Of a stretch of DNA of 64,000 nt, positions 61,048 to 64,000 are shown piece after piece. The notes under the pieces were generated by a model. It was not told the origin of the DNA, ran no database searches, and worked only from the letters and a program-made list of their open reading frames with translations. The stretch comes from Anoplolepis gracilipes. Its lineage: Eukaryota; Arthropoda; Insecta; Hymenoptera; Formicidae. Position 1 is the first letter of the stretch. Every line of letters starts with the position of its first letter. Location of the stretch: assembly GCF_047496725.1 (NCBI RefSeq), contig NC_132979.1, positions 6,588,501 through 6,652,500 on the forward strand, in the 5' to 3' direction. Made by a program: the position numbers and the translations under genes.

Positions 61048-64000
61048 GAGAAGTACAAAATGGTTTTCAAATATTTGGCTACTACTAATAAAATAAATTC
61101 GAACAATATATTAGATAAGTATACATACATGTATGTATATAATGCCCATAATACATTGATTATCGCATTTTATGCAATCCTATATATTCGAAATCCGCAA
61201 GAATTTCAGATAAGAGATTCGTAAATATGTTTTTTTTTTTCATATTATTGAAACATTATTGCACACATCTTCTAAAAAATTTTACAACGCAATGTATATA
61301 TTAAGTATATATATAAAAACATATAATTTAATTCATATACTTTTTGTTCCAGAATCATGGAAATTTATGCTTATATGTATATTTATATAAAACTACATAT
61401 TCATTATTATATATGTTTTTGTATTTTGTCACGTTTTATATTTAAGTAATATTTTGATCAATAGTCAATAATTTTTTATTTCTGAGCTATTGTCATGTAT
61501 ATGTTGCAGTTAAATGTAAAAAATAAATAATGGAAATGCAATTGAAAAGAAAAATTATAGTTTTGTTCTTTTGTAAAATAAGACAAATTTTTGCACAAAT
61601 TTCTTTTGATTTATATACGATTTTCGTTTTAATAAAATATGTATATAATAAAAACATTTTGTCCATGAGATATATCATTTTGTACTTTTTAATAAAAATT
61701 AATTATATTAAATCACCGAGATTTATTTATATTATTACTAAAAAATTGTAAACATGCTAAAATAATTAATTGATAGAAAATAGATACATATATACATTTG
61801 ATAATCTTCTTATTGCAGAATATTATCTGTCATGATATTATTTTTCATCTCTTTCTGTTTTGTGACATATTTAACTGCATTAATGAGTATTCGTATAAAC
61901 TCAGCTTGTCATTTTGCACATATCTAATCTCGAATGTATTGCTTATAAATATTATAATTTTATATTCTTTTTAAATTCTTCAAAAAATATTAAGTTTTAT
62001 ATCAATTGGCACGACAGTAGCATTATTTATGATTTTTTATATAATCTTTCATTTATCAGGCAATATATGCAAAATTGGAATTCATTTCACATGCATATAT
62101 TGACCATTTTACTTTTGTATACTGACTATAATGTATATCAAAGGCACATGAAACTTTAATATCAACTTAATCCTATAATGTTATATATCTGTATTGGCAC
62201 AAAAATATCAATGCTAAGAGAGAAAACTATATCTTTTATACTATATTGTTAAACACGAAAATTCGTTAGTAAACTATCATTAGGAAGTTTTCCTGTGTGA
62301 CGTAAATATATAGACGTGACATATAGACAGGCCACAATAGTATTTAACAATAAAATGAACATTGATATGTCAATCTAAGTACTCATTGATGTCCGTATCC
62401 AGCTTACCTGCGACTGCACTGACTGATGATGGTGTGTACACTGAACTTGCTTCATCATCTAAATCATCTTGGCTACTAAGTCGTCCTATAATATATTACA
62501 TAGAGATTATTTAAAAATTTATAAAACAGCTTTTATCCTTTTTAAAAAAAAATTGTCAGTAAAGAGTGAGAATAAATAATTGTTTTAACATAAAATGTAT
62601 TACATAAGTTTTATATGTGTGTATGTTAGTAACAAAATGTAATTCTTGTATTGAAGTAGAAAAAAAGAATGTATTATTTGATTAATCTTGTAAGTTTTCA
62701 GATGCAATAGAAATAAAAATTAATAGCTAGAATAGATGAAATACCTCTTAATCCAAGACCTCTACCATTAGGTGTCCCTCTATACAAAACGGTCTCTAAA
62801 TAACTTAATCCATTATTGTTGATTATATTGAAACCACAAAGCAATTCAATTTGCTTCCAACGATGTACCCTTTCTTTCAGCTCGTTTGTTACTTCGTTCA
62901 GTGCAGTTCTTGCTTCAACTATACTCTTGTCAACTTCATCAATGGATTTTCCGTGAGTTGAAACAAAGGCACCCACAAAACTGGAACGTTTCTTTCGTAA
63001 TTTCTCACACTGCAAAATAATAGACAAATTTTATTGTTACCAATGGAAAGTTTTTCTCAGCACAATCTGACAAATTAATTATAAAGATGATAATACTTGT
63101 ATCAAATAAAACTTATAAATTGTATTGAATAATTTAAAAATAAAGTTATTTTTCTTACTGCTTCTCTTGCTTGCTGAAGCTGTTTTTCTGCTGCTATCTT
63201 CTTATTTGTATATGCTTTGTTCTCAATTTCATGAGTTAATTGTAGCCAATGCTGCAGACCAGCTGGTGGTGACCAACATCTGTCTTCAAGTTCACCTTCT
63301 GCTCGTTGTAATTCTAGTTTCAACATCTGCAAGATATATAAATTGATAAGAGAGAATAGAAAATATATTAAGTATATTATTATATATGTAAATGTGAAAT
63401 AAATGAGAAACGGCATTAACTTCGATTTCTGCTTTCAACTGTGACACTTCAAGATCTGAATATGAAGTATGTAATCCCAAACTTTCATCTTGCAAACGTT
63501 TTTCCAAATTTTGTTTCTCAGTAGTTGCACTTTCTTGTTCCATTCTTGCTCTCTCCAGCTCTTTCTGCAATTAATTATATAATATTATTTTAAAATAAAA
63601 TTTCCTAATTGTGTGTATGAAGTAATTTACTTTTAATTTTAGAGAACGTTATTAAAAAAAAAATACCTGTAAATTTTCTAGTGCAAGTTCTGCCTTATGC
63701 AAACTTTCCATGTCTTTCATCATTCTATAAAGATCCTTTTGAGAATTTTTCTTTTGTTGATACGCGTACCAGCATCCAATAAGTGCTCCAAATAACAGTG
63801 TAACTAAGATTAAGTCTTTGATACTGTGCCCAATATCTATTAATTAAGAAGTATAGAGTGATTCTTAGAGATAAATATATCAGATAGATAAGCATATAGA
63901 GATAAACATATGGTGCCATAATATTAAATAAATATTACCTTTAGGAGGTCCAAAAAGAACAACATCCATTGCTTTTAAGGCAATTTTTTGTTTGTGAATG
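59450..64000 (-). CDS. Stim: Stromal interaction molecule (STIM), C-terminal part
   Basis: STIM is the ER calcium sensor that opens Orai channels at the plasma membrane during store-operated entry. Visible minus-strand exons are 64000 (partial)-63939, 63836-63667, 63564-63421, 63326-63159, 63009-62745, 62485-62408 and 59970-59450. The first ends AMDVVLFGPPK, the end of the SAM domain. The next holds the single membrane span LILVTLLFGALIGCWYAY. A coiled coil follows, then the Orai-activating CAD/SOAR region: GLQHWLQLTHEIE, EKQLQQAREACEKLRKKRSS, LNEVTNELKERVHRWKQIE and LLCGFNIINN. The last exon is Ser/Thr-rich with a Met-Thr repeat and ends RRRRKLFPAFRKNKTKVT, the polybasic tail that binds membrane phosphoinositides. 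The EF hand and signal peptide lie outside the window. It converges with rickets. Confidence 0.96.
59971..62407. other. Last intron of STIM
   Basis: About 2.4 kb, AT-rich, with TA tracts at 60822-60873 and 61018-61044 and flanking CA repeats. Reading past the donor of the preceding exon stays open for VAGKLDTDINEYLD before a stop. Nothing else is recognised. Confidence 0.6.
60822..60873. repeat. (TA)n microsatellite flanked by CA repeats
   Basis: About 52 bp of TA with ACACAC on both sides, in the last STIM intron. Confidence 0.95.

Noticed and set aside
1..64000. tRNA genes, telomeric TTAGG arrays, CRISPR arrays and prokaryotic operons
   Set aside because: None seen; gene structure is eukaryotic throughout and no cloverleaf with A and B boxes was recognised.

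Overview
This window is eukaryotic nuclear DNA, most likely from a hymenopteran insect and perhaps an ant. Genes have many exons with GT-AG introns, non-coding DNA is very AT-rich with TA, GA and TC microsatellites, several gene 5' ends are CpG-rich, and the proteins read best as insect orthologues (for example the bursicon receptor). Homology calls come from recognising protein families by eye; no database was searched. Exon borders were derived by reading splice sites and checking that reading phase is kept.

Layout. 1-418 (+): 3' end of a DnaJ subfamily B co-chaperone. 1981-5317 (-): secreted ADAMTS-type metalloprotease, 5 exons. 7638-14696 (-): DOT1L (H3K79 methyltransferase; fly grappa), 11 exons. 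14697-16290: CpG-rich divergent promoter region. 16291-18883 (+): JMJD6, 6 exons. 19399-27994 (-): KIF21-type kinesin-4 with motor, coiled coil and WD40 domain, with two candidate last exons. 29413-30293 (-): AIMP3/EEF1E1. 30773-34742 (-): TOP3B. 34888-43780: about 8.9 kb bounded by diverged inverted repeats that hold an intact U6 snRNA gene, decayed fragments of a Ku80 (XRCC5)-like gene, a LINE-like tail and small foldback repeats. 46144-55369 (+): rickets/LGR2, the bursicon receptor, 13 exons. 59450-64000 (-): 3' part of STIM, continuing beyond the window.

The genes are unrelated single-copy housekeeping, chromatin, signalling and transport genes, not a functional cluster. JMJD6 and KIF21 converge, rickets and STIM converge, and DOT1L and JMJD6 share a divergent promoter region. 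AIMP3 and TOP3B lie head-to-tail about 0.5 kb apart.

The least ordinary part is 34.9-43.8 kb: two long inverted arms (about 0.69 and 1.2 kb) enclosing U6 and the Ku80 relic, with a nested 179-bp foldback in the right arm. Other points are three phase-supported GC-AG introns (two in KIF21, one in TOP3B), two alternative WD40-closing last exons of KIF21, and an intronic AT-rich repeat family shared by the ADAMTS and rickets genes.
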